Source: Flavimaricola sp. (GTDB taxonomy: Bacteria > Pseudomonadota > Alphaproteobacteria > Rhodobacterales > Rhodobacteraceae). From it: a stretch of DNA of 6,500 bases. Of this stretch, positions 6,323-6,500 are shown piece after piece. The position numbers were made by a program, and so were the translations under genes. The stretch lies in contig JALZWD010000170.1 in the NCBI GenBank assembly GCA_023300365.1, positions 1-6,500 on the forward strand. The letters run 5' to 3'. Each line of letters begins with the position of its first letter. Positions within the stretch are counted from its first letter, which is position 1. The notes beneath the pieces were generated by a model. It ran no database searches and was not told the origin of the DNA. It saw only the letters and a program-made list of their open reading frames with translations.

Positions 6323-6500
6323 TGCGGCGGCCTCCGAATTCGTAGAACGACCATGGGATCAAGATGATGAGGACAAAGACCAACATCATGGTTGAGGCGG
6401 CGAAGCCTTGGCCGAGGTTTTGGTTTCGGAACATCATGTCCACGACGTATTTTGCGGGCACTTCTGTCGAGAGGCCGGGGCCGCCTGAGGTTTGGGCGAC
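6312..6500 (-). CDS. Sugar ABC transporter permease, MalF type (3' end only)
   Basis: These are the last 62 codons and TAG stop of an inner-membrane permease; the 5' part lies beyond the right edge. The frame was translated by hand from the reverse complement. The visible protein begins VAQTSGGPGLSTEVPAKYVV, continues through a short loop containing FRNQNLGQGFAAS, has one strongly hydrophobic final membrane segment (about MMLVFVLIILIPW) and ends in a charged tail, GGRRNER. A 'GGP ... T' stretch, a loop, then a last membrane helix is the usual C-terminus of the first permease in CUT1 carbohydrate transporters. Its stop codon overlaps the start of the next permease by 11 nt, and the two should form the heterodimeric transmembrane channel. 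The EAA loop that contacts the ATPase is not in the window. The sugar is not identifiable from this fragment; the downstream beta-mannosidase suggests a mannoside. Confidence 0.85.
   Translation of the reverse strand, partial: VAQTSGGPGLSTEVPAKYVVDMMFRNQNLGQGFAASTMMLVFVLIILIPWSFYEFGGRRNER
6331..6335 (-). promoter_or_regulatory. Ribosome binding site for the MalG-type permease
   Basis: On the minus strand this reads GGAGG, a near-perfect Shine-Dalgarno sequence 8 nt before the ATG at 6322-6320. It lies inside the coding sequence of the preceding permease, so both permeases are probably made from one transcript with coupled translation. It supports 6322 as the true start. Confidence 0.7.

Noticed and set aside
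5648..6367. Plus-strand open frame of 239 codons opposite the permease genes
   Set aside because: The His/Asp/Glu/Arg-rich product without motifs is the mirror of hydrophobic membrane codons; it is a shadow of the permease.
1..6500. A novel defence, mobile or RNA-based system
   Set aside because: No direct repeats, inverted repeats, transposase, recombinase, structured RNA or CRISPR-like spacing was seen. All six genes fit one sugar-uptake and catabolism operon.

Overview
The window looks like part of a chromosomal sugar-utilisation operon from a GC-rich alphaproteobacterium. A Rhodobacteraceae/Roseobacter-group origin is my best guess. It rests on the gene set, the codon use (strong G/C at third positions) and an AT-rich intergenic motif at bases 7-26 that I recall as common in that family. 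No database search was possible, so the taxonomic call is an inference.

Every gene lies on the minus strand, so the operon reads from right to left: (1) the 3' end of a MalF-type sugar ABC permease (6312-6500, cut by the window edge); (2) a complete MalG-type permease (5420-6322); (3) the transporter ATPase of the UgpC/MsmK/MalK type (4326-5414); (4) a cytoplasmic glycoside hydrolase family 2 beta-mannosidase (1926-4325); (5) a xylose-isomerase-like TIM-barrel sugar isomerase/epimerase (1179-1913); (6) a Gfo/Idh/MocA-family NAD(P)-dependent oxidoreductase (47-1168). The junctions are very tight: an 11-nt overlap, then gaps of 5, 0, 12 and 10 nt. Shine-Dalgarno sequences sit inside or across the end of the preceding gene, as expected for one transcript with coupled translation. 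The last gene is followed by a GC-rich palindrome and the AT-rich motif, and nothing else is visible before the left edge. No gap exceeds 300 bases.

The likely working model is that a CUT1 ABC transporter (binding protein and regulator presumably upstream, outside the window) imports a beta-mannoside or manno-oligosaccharide. The beta-mannosidase hydrolyses it in the cytoplasm. The TIM-barrel protein and the dehydrogenase then process the released sugar or act on the glycoside itself. The transporter and hydrolase assignments are firm; the substrates of the last two enzymes cannot be read from the sequence. No RNA gene, mobile element, CRISPR array or broken gene was seen. This is mostly an ordinary catabolic operon. 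The parts most worth a second look are the isomerase/oxidoreductase pair, the altered Trp-Asp-Trp motif of the mannosidase, and the element at the operon's 3' end.
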